Assembly: GCA_963922205.1 (NCBI GenBank)
Contig: CAWUHX010000419.1
Coordinates: 62,001 to 126,000, forward strand
Direction of reading: 5' to 3'
Source: Romanomermis culicivorax
Lineage: Eukaryota > Nematoda > Enoplea > Mermithida > Mermithidae
Length of the DNA: 64,000 nucleotides
Under the pieces are notes generated by a model. The model was not told the origin of the DNA, made no database searches, and worked only from the letters and a program-made list of their open reading frames with translations. How positions within the stretch are numbered: position 1 is the stretch's first letter; every line of letters begins with the position of its first letter. This document shows positions 32,678 to 44,689 of this stretch, piece after piece. A program made the translations under genes and the position numbers.

Positions 32678-35600
32678 ATGACCCACCAAACGCAAGATCA
32701 TTTAGGAGAAATCATTAGAGAACAGATAAATGATTTATTTTCAGAACATTTTCATACCCTACGCACACAATTGAATCAGAATACAGTAAACCCTACCATA
32801 ATAGACGATCTAAGAACAGCAAACATTCGTAATAACATAGCAAATAATTTTTACGCAAAACCTACAGTATTCACGGGTGGCGTGACCCAACATTTTGGTG
32901 AATGGAACAAAAGATTAGAACAATTCATGGCACTCCAAGGCATGAAAGATACAGATGTACAGTTAAAGTTAGCATGTTTAGAAATTCATTTAGGAGGAGC
33001 CGCGTTAGCAAAATTCAAAAGTTTAGCAAATTCCGAAAACCCTCCCCACACATACGAGCAGTATAAAGTCGCATTACAGGCATTTTTCCCAAACAATAGA
33101 GATAATGAGCTACATCAACAATTCTCACGCGAAAGAAAACAAAAGCGTTCAGAAACAGTAACAGAATTCTTATTTGATCTAGAACATCTCGCAACCCTGG
33201 CCTACCCTAACTTTAACACAGACGCACGAGAAATGATCATAAAACCCCTCTTTGTAGAAGGCATGCAAAACGAAATCAGGGAAGCAATTAACTATAGAAG
33301 GTTCGCGACTCTAAAAGAAATGTCAGACGAAGCAGCTTACATTGAACAGCAAATTCTTAGAAATGAGTTAAAATCTAACGTCCTTCCCTTCATACCCCCA
33401 AAACCCGAACCCATCTTTTCCCTAACCAAAAATACAGATCAACAGGACCTTTTGCATCAGTTAGAACAACAGGTAAAAGATTTACAGTTGCAGATCAAAC
33501 AAAAACCTCAACCCCCACAACAGAGTAGCTACAACAATTTCAGTAACAATACTTTCAGCAGGAATAATGCTTACAGGAACAATACCACCCCTAGGCAGCC
33601 CACATGCTTCCAGTGTGGACAAATTGGACACGTAGCTCGTAATTGAAAATCATGTGAAATCTGTTTCCATAATAATCACAGTACACGTGATTGTAAAAGC
33701 CGATGCATCCACTGCTCCCAAACAGGACATAGATCAGATAACTGCCTTTCAAAACCCTACTCCAATTTTCAATGTTTTCTATGCAAGCAGAGAGGTCATA
33801 CAAGCAGATATTATCCAAATCAGCAAAGTCGTAATATTCAAAACTGCATCGAGTACAGGCAACCCCAACCCCTCATGGACATTGACGACCCCGCATTTTA
33901 CTCAAAATTACCCGCCATAACTAACAGCCCTCAGACTACTTTAGGAACTATCCTGCCCAACACCCACCGCCGTAGTGACGAATACGTCCTCGACCTGGAC
34001 GTACCCGATTGGTGCGCCATGTCACCACCCCCCACGCCTGAAGCTGCAAAAATCGAAAAATCGCCGCCCACCATCCCCGTAGGCTACAAGATCCCCCGAA
34101 AGCAAGACACTACGCCCCCCACCGCCCCCGAAACCCCGTCGAAAACAGGCCGCAACTTGTTATCCCTTCTACATGGCCTGACCCCCGAACCCTACCAATT
34201 CCGCCCCCGCTAAACACTTCTACGGACACCCATAAGTAAGCAAGTCCAAACCCCATCCCATAACTCAACTTCTAAAGTTTTACAGAATGTTCAGATTGCA
34301 AACCGGCCACCCCCCCAGCTCAAAATCGCAAAACGACAACACCAAAAGCCCCAACACCAAACCGGCCACAACGAAAACATACAGTGCCCTGCCGCCTCCA
34401 CTAAAACATTCTCTTGGCCGATGTTTTGTATTTTTCTTTGTATAATAATCCCCACATCGTGTAGTGCCCAATTTCAGATGTGTGGAACTTCATTGAGCGG
34501 TCACTCAGTCAGCATACCGAAACTTGTATCATGCATGCCCCCTTCTACAATAGACAAACCCATACAGACATTCGGAAAAATCTATATCCCCTCCACTAAG
34601 CCCCACATTACAGACGCATACAAATGCAGTGTTCGCAAACACAAAATTTGTACTAATACAGGATTTTTTGGATCAAAAGGTATTGTCTTTGACCATACCG
34701 GAATGCAAAATCTAACCCCACATGTTTGTAAGGCAATCGTTATAGACAAAGAACACAACGGTCAAAAATTATACGAAACCCAACCAGGATTTTGGTCAAC
34801 AAATAACTCCCTAAGCGTAGAATACACATGGTGTTGTACAGACCATTGTACCTCAGTCACTAACGTCATCATAGAAATAGGACAAATAGCATCTTGGAAT
34901 GGAAAATCTATGACAGGTACATTAGGCGACCTAGGGTCATGCAAACCGACATCAGGTCATTGTGTCACAGCCGACGGATCTATTATCTGGAATGAAACAG
35001 CATTTGAAAACTTATGCCCCTTCGAATACAAAAACACACATCCCATTAAACTCACACAAACCCACATGATAATAGAAGAACTACAAGGTGCATTCTCGGT
35101 TAAAAGTACAGTTTTTTCGAACCCCAATTGCCCAGAAATCCAAGACAGCATTCTAACCGAACAAGGCATTATCATACAATTAGACAAAAGCACCCCACAT
35201 CGTAACACATTTTTAACCCCAAAAACCAACGAAACTCATACTACACTATACGATTTTGATGATTTTGAACCCATCAATGCAAAACTAAACTATCTAGCAG
35301 ACAAAATACAGGAATTCGAAATTCAAAATTTCAAAAATGTATGGAGTGAATTATGCAGACAGGCACAGCGTCACCTTGATCTCGTATGGCAAATTTTACG
35401 TCTTGATGCAACCCTTGGAGCGCGTGCATTCCTACAGAGAACCGACATCATAGCAGAATTCACAGGAGAAGCTCTCACCGTCTGGCCCTGCAAGCAGGTA
35501 AACGCATCCAAAGTCTTTTACAACCACAAAATCAACCAAACATGCTACAAACTTTTGCCCATTCTCGTAGGAACCGAACTCATGTTTTCAAATCCAGGAG

Positions 35601-38600
35601 GCAACGATTTGACCCCTTTTTCACAAACCGTTGACTGCCATCACATGCATGTAGCCCTTTACAAACAGAATAATACATGGGTCAGTGAAACAGGATCCCC
35701 GCATGTCACAAATTTACCTTTAGAAATCGTTTGGAACCCAAATTTCTCCCTCTTCCATTTCAATACACCCACCATTTTTCATGATCAACTTGCAACTATT
35801 TCAACCAACTTAGTCTTTTTGAAACAATACATTTACAAAACTCACACACTCGAAAACGTTGTCCAAAAACTCATCAATTACATCGCCCAAATGTCTCTCA
35901 ATTCCGATACAGTTTACAACATGATCTCAGGCACTGGCCAAGCACTCGGAAATACCCTCTCTGGTGCCGGTCAAGGCATAGAACATGTAATTACCAGTAC
36001 CACCCAAAGTCTCACAGACCGATTAAACAATTTACTCAAAGGACCCCTGCAAATCATTATCAATCTAGCCGTTATCACTGTAGTTATTGCAGGCGTCGTT
36101 TATTCTTTTCTCATTCTTCGAAAATATTTCCCCTCCCCAAAGCATCAGGTCACACATGAACATGCATACAAAATACCATCGAACAACAGACATTTACATG
36201 AGACCATTCCCCCATCATTCGGCCATGCTCTCTTAGAATTAGCTAATCCTCGTGGGGCACAAACGCAGCAGAAATACGTCCTTGTCGATATTGATACCCC
36301 CCGAACTCCTGCAATCGAACTCATTAATCAAATTCACCAATCTGCACCAAATAAGCCACCCCAGAATGTACCTGAAAAACATACCCCTCACATCCCGATT
36401 ACACTTAACGGCAAATTAATCACAAAAGGCATGATTGACACTGGTGCAGTCTACTCACTCATTGATTCCCGAGTCGCACAACTTTTACAATTAGACATGA
36501 AACCCCCACTAGTCCAAGCAAAAGCAGCAAATAATCTCCCGATTCACTTTGTAGGAACCACTTTTGTCACAGTGACAGCCCAAACAATCCAGGAAACAAT
36601 CATGGTCCATGTCCAAAAAGATTGCACAGCAGACATCTTTCTAGGCAAAAACTTTCTTAGTCGATTTTCGGAATATACTATCAACAATCAGAAATCTCAG
36701 GTCAAATTTGGCAATGTCATACTACCTTGTGATGGCCTAGAATATAGTCCTCTTTCAACTCGTGGTGGAACTTATTTAGACGAGAAATTAGAATTACCAC
36801 CCCGAACAGTAACTGAATTCACTGTCCCCTTGCCCAAATCGTACCTACAAGTTAAACAGCTCAAATTTACTCTGAAACCCAAGCAGAATCCCAAAGTCCA
36901 TTTCGCAGCTTGTATCTCGGAAAATCAAAACAAACGCATACGCATATCCGCCCTGAACACACAAGAAACAGCCCAAATTCTTTATCCTGGAACATGCATT
37001 GGTACAGTCTCATGTTACATCCCAAAACAAAATGCTCCCGCTAATCTAACCCCTTCAACACAAAACCAGCCCAACCGTTTTAATACATTCACATGGTTAA
37101 AAGAAAATGTTAATTTAGCCTCCAGTGACCTCACAGAAACCGAGAAAATGCAACTCCTACGCGCCCTATCGAAGTATCCCACATTATATGCTCAATCGAA
37201 AATGGATGTAAGTAGAACCACCCTCGTTTCACATACAATTGACACCAATGGCTCCCAACCCATACCTAGACAACTTTATCGGACTTCCCCAAAAGAAAAG
37301 CAAATCATACAAGCAGAAGTTGAGCAACTCGCAGCAGCAGGTGTCATAAGCCAAAGCAATTCTCCATGGTGTACCAATAGAGTTTTAGTCCCCAAAAAAG
37401 ACGGAGGCCATCGTTTATGCATTGATTTTAGAGGCCTCAATAAAGTCACCAAAAAAGATACCTACCCCTTACCCCGTATAGACGAAATTCTAGACACCCT
37501 CCGTGGAATGAAATATTTCACCTCCGTTGACCAATCCAATGCATATTATTCCATTCCCACAGCACAAGCAGACAGAGAAAAAACTGCATTCAATTGCTCA
37601 GCCGGCCAGTATCAATTCAATTACCTCCCCTTTGGACTCACCAATGCCCCAGCCACATTCCAAAGGTTAATGGATGTTATTCTTTCGGGTCTACAATGGA
37701 ACACATGCCTTGTGTATCTCGACGATGTTTTGGTATTCGCTGACTCCCATGCCCAAATGCTGGAATGTTTAGACACTATTCTTGCCTGATTCTCACAAGC
37801 AGGCCTTAAGCTAAACATACAAAAATGCAAATTCTGCCAGCCCCAAGTCCAATACTTAGGCCATGTCATTTCTCAGCAAGGCATTTCCCCAGATCCCCAT
37901 AAGGTACAGGCCATCTATGACATACCCACACCCAAAAGCTCAAAAGAAGTTAAGTCATTCCTTGGCCTAACCTCGTATTATCGCAGATTCATCCCAAATT
38001 GCTCCCAAGTTTCTAGCCCACTCACATCGCTCCTCAAAAAGAACTCCGAATTTTCCTGGGGCCCCGAACAGCAAAATGCATTCACCAAGCTAAAAGAATT
38101 ACTCATTCATGCCCCAATACTCCAGCATCCCGATTTCACAAAACCGCTTATCCTGCAAACTGACGCCTCCAAACTCGGAATCGGCGCCATTCTCAGTCAA
38201 CTCGATAGTAAAGGTCAGGATCGCCCCATTGCTTTTGGGAGCCGCACACTAAAACCCGCAGAACGCAACTACCCGATCACTGAGTTGGAAACCCTTGCAG
38301 TAGTCGAATTTGTCAAGTATTTCCGCCCCTATCTTTTCCAGCAACATGTTATTGTACACACTGACCACACAGCAGTTCAGGCAGTCTTACAAAAGGAAAA
38401 CCCGTCCCCTCGCATTGCCCGTTGGGGATTAGCTCTCTCTGGTATCCAGTTAGACATACTACCCAAGAAAGGCACTGCTAAAGGCAACGCAGATGCAGTT
38501 TCTCGATTCCCCTCACAGACAGCAAAACAATCCTTTGACATCGAGCAATTAGGAACCCGCCCCGAAATATCCACCATCAATTCTGTTTATGAGGCCGAAG

Positions 38601-39889
38601 CAACTGAACAAGAAGAGCAACAGAAAAACTTTGCCGAACTCCAACGCACTGACCCAACTGTCAAAAGTATTTTAGCAAAAATCGTCCAAAAACACCCCCT
38701 TACTCTGATCAAATTCGCAGTGCATCAAAACATTCTCTTCCGTATAGTCGACAAACAGGCAAAACTATACATTCCCAAGTCGCAAGTCCAGCATCTCATC
38801 GCCTCACATCATGACAGCAAGTTCACAGGGCATTTTGCTGCCCGGAAAACTTTACACTTGCTTCAACAAAAATATTTTTGGCCCCAAATGAGCCGTGATA
38901 TCAAACGTTATTGCAAAACCTGCCACCCATGCCAGACACAGAAAGCCCTCCGACGCAAAATACATGCAAATTTGGTACCAATTCAGCCGACTGGTCCATT
39001 TGATCAAGTTGGTGTCGATTGCATGGGACCGTTACCCCTCACTGAAGATGGCAACTGATTCATTGTCGTTTTCATTGATTATTTCACAAAGTATGTAGAG
39101 GCATTCCCGACCCCTGACATCACTGCAGCCACTATTGCCAAGCTATTCGTAACCAAAATTGTTTGCCTTCATGGGTCTCCAAAAATCATCCATTGTGATC
39201 GTGGCTCCGATTTTGTATCCCATCTCTTCTCACGGATCACCAGTTTATGCAATACTCAGAAAATTCATACCACCCCATATCATCCCATTGCCAATGGGGA
39301 AGTTGAGCGTTGCAACCAAACTCTAGCCACCCGTATCCGCATGTACATCAATTCAAATCACACTGACTGGGATACTTATCTGCCCTATGCCGTTTTTTCG
39401 ATCAACATCCATAAAAATGATAGCACATCATATCCCCCATTTGAATTACTCCACGGTAGACAAGCTAATCTGCGGTCAGATGCTGCTTTAAACTTCTTCC
39501 CCACATCCTACATGGTTGATTTAGACGATTACGCCCTTCGTGTAAAATCACATTTTACAGAAGCACTCTCAACTGTGCAGAAAAGTTTGCAAAAAGCTCA
39601 AGCCCACTATACGGGTCAGTATAACAAGCATGCTAAGAACATACACTACAAGGCAGGTGATCTTATTCTCTACAAAAATCATTCGTGTAAACAAGGGTTG
39701 ACTCCCAAATTCCTCCCTCGCCAAAACGGACCCTATACAGTTACAAATTTCATGTACCCCAACGTTACACTCAAACACCCCCATAAGAATATTACATTCA
39801 CGGTGCATGTAAACGAGACAACCCCTTTCTACCCTCGGAAAGCAACTATCGCATCTACCCCCACCCCTCCTCAACCTCGAAAGCCTTGA
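32678..39889 (+). pseudogene. Gag-Env-Pro-Pol polyprotein of element 2, four in-frame stops
   Basis: Same domain order as the element 1 polyprotein. ATG 32678 corresponds to ATG 8364. Breaks: TGA 33644-33646, created at an 18-bp in-frame deletion inside the first zinc knuckle; TAA 34211-34213 (CAA in element 1); TGA 37787-37789 (CGA in element 1), just after the RT YLDD region; TGA 39056-39058 (CGA in element 1), at the start of the integrase core. No frameshift occurs over 7.2 kb. The last zinc knuckle has also lost a Cys (RYYPN). The Env module from ATG 34421 to the protease and into RT (to 37789) is an uninterrupted 1,122 codons. As it stands the copy cannot make a full polyprotein without repeated readthrough. 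Confidence 0.9.
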
Positions 39890-39907
39890 ACGAGGACATT
39901 CAACTCT

Positions 39908-39920
39908 GGAAGGAGGGAAA
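39908..39920 (+). promoter_or_regulatory. Polypurine tract of element 2
   Basis: GGAAGGAGGGAAA, identical to element 1 and abutting the 3' LTR. Confidence 0.85.
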
Positions 39921-40817
39921 TGTAACGTACCTGCTAAAGCAGTACTGTAAATATGTAGCATACTGTATGTGATAGACATTTATTAGATAATTTTTTATTT
40001 TCACATTTTATCGTCTCAAGGATGTCTGGGATTCACACCCAAACATTCCTACAAAATTACGTGAAGTACTTTATTTTGATCCGTTCACACCCCGGTAGCC
40101 CAATTAAGATGCCCTAATTAATTTGCACAAACGGCAGCTGTTCCCCTAGAACCTACACTAAACTACACATTCCACAGCTACTGTAATCCCCCGTAAAAAT
40201 CGTAAACAACACCTGCACACAGTAAAATACATAGAAGCCCCGCCAGACAGTAGTCTCAAGTGTAACGGTAGCGGCGGCCCCACAAAACATGTGTATACAG
40301 AGAAACCGATACAGGAAGCATGCACAGAAGCACAAAGGTGCGGCCAAGCCCACCGTAGAAAGCAAGTGAAGCACAGAAAGCATACGGTACCAGGAAAGCA
40401 TTAGAGAGGCGTAATTAAGAAAGCATAAAAAGCGTAGCAGGAAACGACGATTGGCGGAAGAAGATGGACAGAAGCTCGACCTCCCGCAATGCCCAGGGAG
40501 TGGCCAAAATCGCCGTATAAAAGAAGAAGCAAAGCGTGATTTAGTTAGTTGTTAGATTGTTGTAATCGTTTTATTTTTGATCCGCGGCCGTTCCTTTATT
40601 TGCAAGCAACCGTCTTCGAAAGCAATTAAACCGTGTCGTGTATTTTTATTTGCAAGCAAACGCACCGTCCGAATTGTGTATTGTCGATGTTCAAGCGACC
40701 GTCGATCACCCGTTGTTTTATTGTAACCGTACGCCTGCGCCCCGTCCCGTTATTTGTCCCCGCCGTATCGACCGATTGGTTAAAAGTAAAGTACCTCACA
40801 CAAATCTGGTCGTTACA
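39921..40817 (+). repeat. Element 2 3' LTR
   Basis: 897 bp, paired with 31538-32434; followed by the CTTT duplication. Confidence 0.95.
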
Positions 40818-40821
40818 CTTT

Positions 40822-42020
40822 CAATTTTTATAAAATGTGTGCCGTATTTTCAAATCAACAAAATAATTGACTACAGAGAAAATCAACCATAAATTCATTT
40901 GTTGTAGTGTTACTTTTGGTTTTCCACAACTGTCTTAAAGTAATATTACATTCTCGCTACCTTTACAACCACTGGTCCCCACCATGCTATTGAAATTCAA
41001 ACCCTGCGACCCGACCCAGTGTGCTCAGAAATTTGACAGTGATTCATTGTTCGTTTTATACCTCCTGCCAACTGGTTTTTAAATCATGAAATCCAAGATT
41101 TCACGATTTAGAATAATTTTGATTTCGGTTTATTTATACATGTGGTTTTTCCTCAGTGCTCCATGCAAGACTCGTATGTGCCCCAGCCCAACAAGAAGTA
41201 AGTTTTAGTAAAGGTCTGAACTTCTTGGAACTCCTGCCTAAATCAATCTTATTCTTGGTGAATCACGAAGCCTACAGTCTCAAATAAAATAAGAAAATAT
41301 TTTAAAATATAACATTGGTGATCTGTTTAGGTTTACTAAGTACTTATCTTCTCTGTGTTGAGGCCTAGTTTCTAAATTTTAACGAATTCTGGAGGCTAGA
41401 CCTTGTAGGATTTCTGCCTTAGGATACTTCCCGGGTTTTTACAAAATGCTGACAAATTCTCAAAAAATTCCTTGTATCCCACCCACAAATAGCGCCTCGC
41501 TAGTCATGCCTAGGTAATCATCATAGGTGGCGCGACAGCGTCAACCTATAATATACTTGGCCCCCAAATTTCATGTCCCCTCCCCTCTAGAGCCAAAACG
41601 GTAAGAGTTAGAACCTTCGGGTTTTTTTGCATAATATCGGGCATAGGGGCAAACTATGGGGTGCCTTTTGTCATTTCGCCTCTATCTGAAAGTGGTGCTC
41701 GGTGGGGCCCCAAAAACGGGTAAAAAACGCACTTTTTAAGGCCCCCCAGTTCCACCATGCCCAGCAATCGGTGTGCCATATCCAACCTCCATACTTCGGC
41801 CTAAGCATCTTGGGGGTGTAACCTCAAATGCGAATTTTTTTTTGTTTGAAATATGGCCTCAATTCAATAATGGTTGTCCAAAGTCCCGGAAAACGCCAAA
41901 TTCCCCAATTTTGTTATATAATACTTATAGGTTCAAAAAAATTTTTTTTGCAGCGTAATGCACTACCAATTTTTTTGCAGTTTCAAATATACCTGTAGCC
42001 TTATTGGGATTTTTGGGCTG
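40822..42020. other. No gene seen
   Basis: Non-coding sequence between element 2 and the minisatellite. No supportable frame, element end or RNA gene. Confidence 0.4.
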
Positions 42021-42022
42021 CA

Positions 42023-42850
42023 AGGGTTTTCGACTATTGGGAATTTGATGGACATGGTCACTTTACACGAAAAATTATCCCGGGTGTAAACAAGCGTATT
42101 TCCGTGATTTTACAGTGGAGGGAGTTTTCAACCGCAGGGAATTCAATAGACGTCCTCACTTTACACAAAAAAATTATCCACAGTGTAAACAAGCGTACTG
42201 CCGTAATTTTCTTGTGAAGGGGATTTTCGACCACGAGGAATTCAATGAATGTGGTCACTTTACACCAAAAATCATCCCGTTTGTAAACAAACAAACGTAT
42301 TTTCGTGATTTTTTGCTGGAAAGGGTTTTCGACCACGGGGACTTTGATGAATCCGATCACTTTACGCAAAAACTTGTTCCGGTTGTAAACAAACGTATAT
42401 TCGTGATTTCCCGGTGGGCGGGGTTTTCGATCACGGAGAATTTGACGAATGCGATCATCTTACAAAAAAAAACTATCGCGGGTGTAAACAATCGTATTTT
42501 CGTGATTTTTATGGAAGGGCTTTTGACTGCAGGGAATTCAATGGATGTGTTACTTTACACAAAAAAATTATTCCGAATTTAACCAAGCCTGTTTTCGTGA
42601 GTTTTTTATGGGAGGGGTTTTCGACCACTGGGAATTTAATGAAAGTGATCACTTTACACACTAATTCATATTGAGTGTAAACAAATGTATTTCTGCGATT
42701 TTTGAGGGAAGATGTTTCTGACCATGGGAAATTCAATGAATGGAGTCAGTTTACATGAAAAAAGTCATTTGTGTAAACAAAGGTATTTCTGCGATTTTTT
42801 GGGTTGAAGGATTCTAAACCATGAGGAATTCAATAGATATGGTCACCTTT
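42023..42850 (+). repeat. Minisatellite, about nine diverged ~98-bp units
   Basis: Units begin near 42026, 42120, 42221, 42323, 42420, 42521, 42615, 42708 and 42800 with versions of GGGTTTTCGACCACGGGGAA, followed by CACTTTACACAAAA, then GTGTAAACAAACGTATTT and CGTGATTTTT. Periods run from about 94 to 102 bp, so the unit is not a fixed multiple of three. Repeating open frames on both strands here follow from the repeat and are not evidence of a protein. Confidence 0.8.
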
Positions 42851-43030
42851 CAGTATTTTTACAACGTTTTTTAAGTAATATGCGGTTTACACATCCTTTA
42901 CTTTTGCCGGAGGTGAAAATTCGTTGCTTGAAGTTTTTTTATTGTTTTTGTGCAGATGACCAAATTTAAGACTTCAATGTGCTTCTATGAAAGTTTTCGC
43001 GCATGGTTGAGGCCCACTAAAAAGAGGTGA

Positions 43031-44677
43031 ACTAGTTTATTAGAAAATGCCCCGATGGGGCAGAAAAAAGGAGAATATACTTGCTTCGACAGTTGCCATG
43101 GTAGAAAAAGAAGTGGACTAGATTTTTGAGAACTTAGGTCAAAGTTGGAAAAAATTCACTTTCTTTATATTGGATTTTCATTCTTTCTCAAAAAAATTGT
43201 CTATGGTTGTGAAAAGGTATATTCTGCAGCTGAGTGCATCAACACACTTTCCAACCAATGTGCATCTCTGAAATTTTTAGGAGGGTACAGGCGTGGACCT
43301 TGGTGTTTTAGCATTTTGTGAGACAAAAAATTCAAAAAAAGTTGACCAAAAATTTTTTGCATAACAAATTTTCCAGTTTCAAAACCCTTGTGGAAGTTTA
43401 TACCCCCATGTCCCCTCTCACACATGTTTGCTTCCAACTGTGTTAAACATTTTTACTGAATTTGGTGTCAACAAAAGGAATCAACTGAGGGAAAGTGGCA
43501 CATAAAATCCCATTCAGCTTTTTTAGAAAATAGAGATACAGCACAAAGTCTTCTAAGAACTAAATCGATTGTGCAAGATACGTTTCATTCACTCTTTTTA
43601 TATAACATATCATTATAGAATTCACTCCGTAAGTTCTACTGATTACAAGCTACAAACAAATTTATTCTCTTCTATTTAACTATTGAACAAAATAGCATCA
43701 TTCACATTTTTTGGATTTAAACGCAAATTTGCAGAAAGAGCGCTTTTTGTGGGATTGCAAATGAGAAGCAATTTCACCCATCTTTGTCGCTCCAATTAGA
43801 GTCGGGGAGAATCAGATACGGGATTTGGCGCAGACCCCTAATATATGCATGGCTGAATCCCATTTACAGATCGGTGCTCAATCACTGTAACCAAATCCCA
43901 GTTGCACTAAAGGGGTCTGAGCTCAAGCTCTAGGTAATCTCGAACAAAAAGGCCACTCGGTTTGATTTCAAGTTCGGTATAATTTGAATGTTATCCGGAT
44001 CATAACAAGCTCAATGTTGAGATTATCCCCAGCTCAAGCTGTCGGGTTGCACTAAAATTTTTGCATAATTTTCTTATCTCTAAAGCAAATAAATATAAAA
44101 ATTTCTGCAATTCCCAAACCCGAACTTAAACCTCAGTTTTAGTTAATCCTGAAGTGAGTATGATTTGTGCATTGGAAGAAAATAATTTGGACATTGTGAA
44201 TAGCTTAAACTCAGGATCATCAATTTAATCCCGATGTTGAGATTGTCCTCATGTTGGGTTAGTGCAACGAACCTCAGGTTCCTTTATAGTTCTGAAAATG
44301 ACTATAATATGCCCCCTCACTATTTTTCAGCTAGTGTGAAAGGCAGGAGTTTTGAATTGGTCGGGAGTTAGAATCCTATCGGTCTACCATTTCTTTACAC
44401 TTGAAGTCTGGTGCATATAATTTTCATATAGAAAAATTTTACTGTAGTTGATGCCAGTTGAAGGACAAAATGCACGATGCTGCAGAATATACTTTTTCAC
44501 AGACATAGACAATTTTTTTGAGAAAGAATGAAAATCCAATATAAAAGAAGTGAATTTTTTTAACTTTGACCCAAGTTCTCAAAAATCTAGTCCACTTCTT
44601 TTTCTACCATGGCAACTGTCGAAGCAAGTATATTCTCCTTTTTTCTGCCCCATCGGGGCATTTTCTAATAAACTAGT
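43031..44677. mobile_element. Foldback element with ~200-bp inverted arms
   Basis: The left arm (43031-43230, starting ACTAGTTTATTAG) and the right arm (44480-44677, ending CTAATAAACTAGT) are reverse complements with only a few mismatches. About 1.25 kb of non-coding spacer lies between. The spacer itself contains a smaller inverted pair, GTTGCACTAA near 43.90 kb and TTAGTGCAAC near 44.26 kb, perhaps a nested MITE. No transposase frame is present. The arms are far more conserved than neighbouring repeats, so insertion or arm homogenisation is recent. Confidence 0.75.
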
Positions 44678-44689
44678 ATATTTCTATTT

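Larger units (their letters stand above)
31538..40817 (+). mobile_element. Element 2: second gag-env-pol LTR retrotransposon, inactivated
   Basis: 9,280 bp with 897-bp LTRs (TGTAACG...GTTACA) and a perfect 4-bp target duplication CTTT (31534-31537 and 40818-40821). It is colinear with element 1 over the whole interior without any length change that breaks the frame. The two LTRs differ at a handful of positions (for example TATTATTTT versus TAATTTTTT near 31604/39987, and changes near 32280/40663). Its LTR differs from element 1's in the stretch after the TATA box, so it belongs to a sister subfamily. Confidence 0.92.

Noticed and set aside
42058..42582. Repetitive frames on both strands of the minisatellite
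   Set aside because: The unit length varies between about 94 and 102 bp, so no frame is maintained across units; the apparent peptide repeats mirror the DNA repeat.
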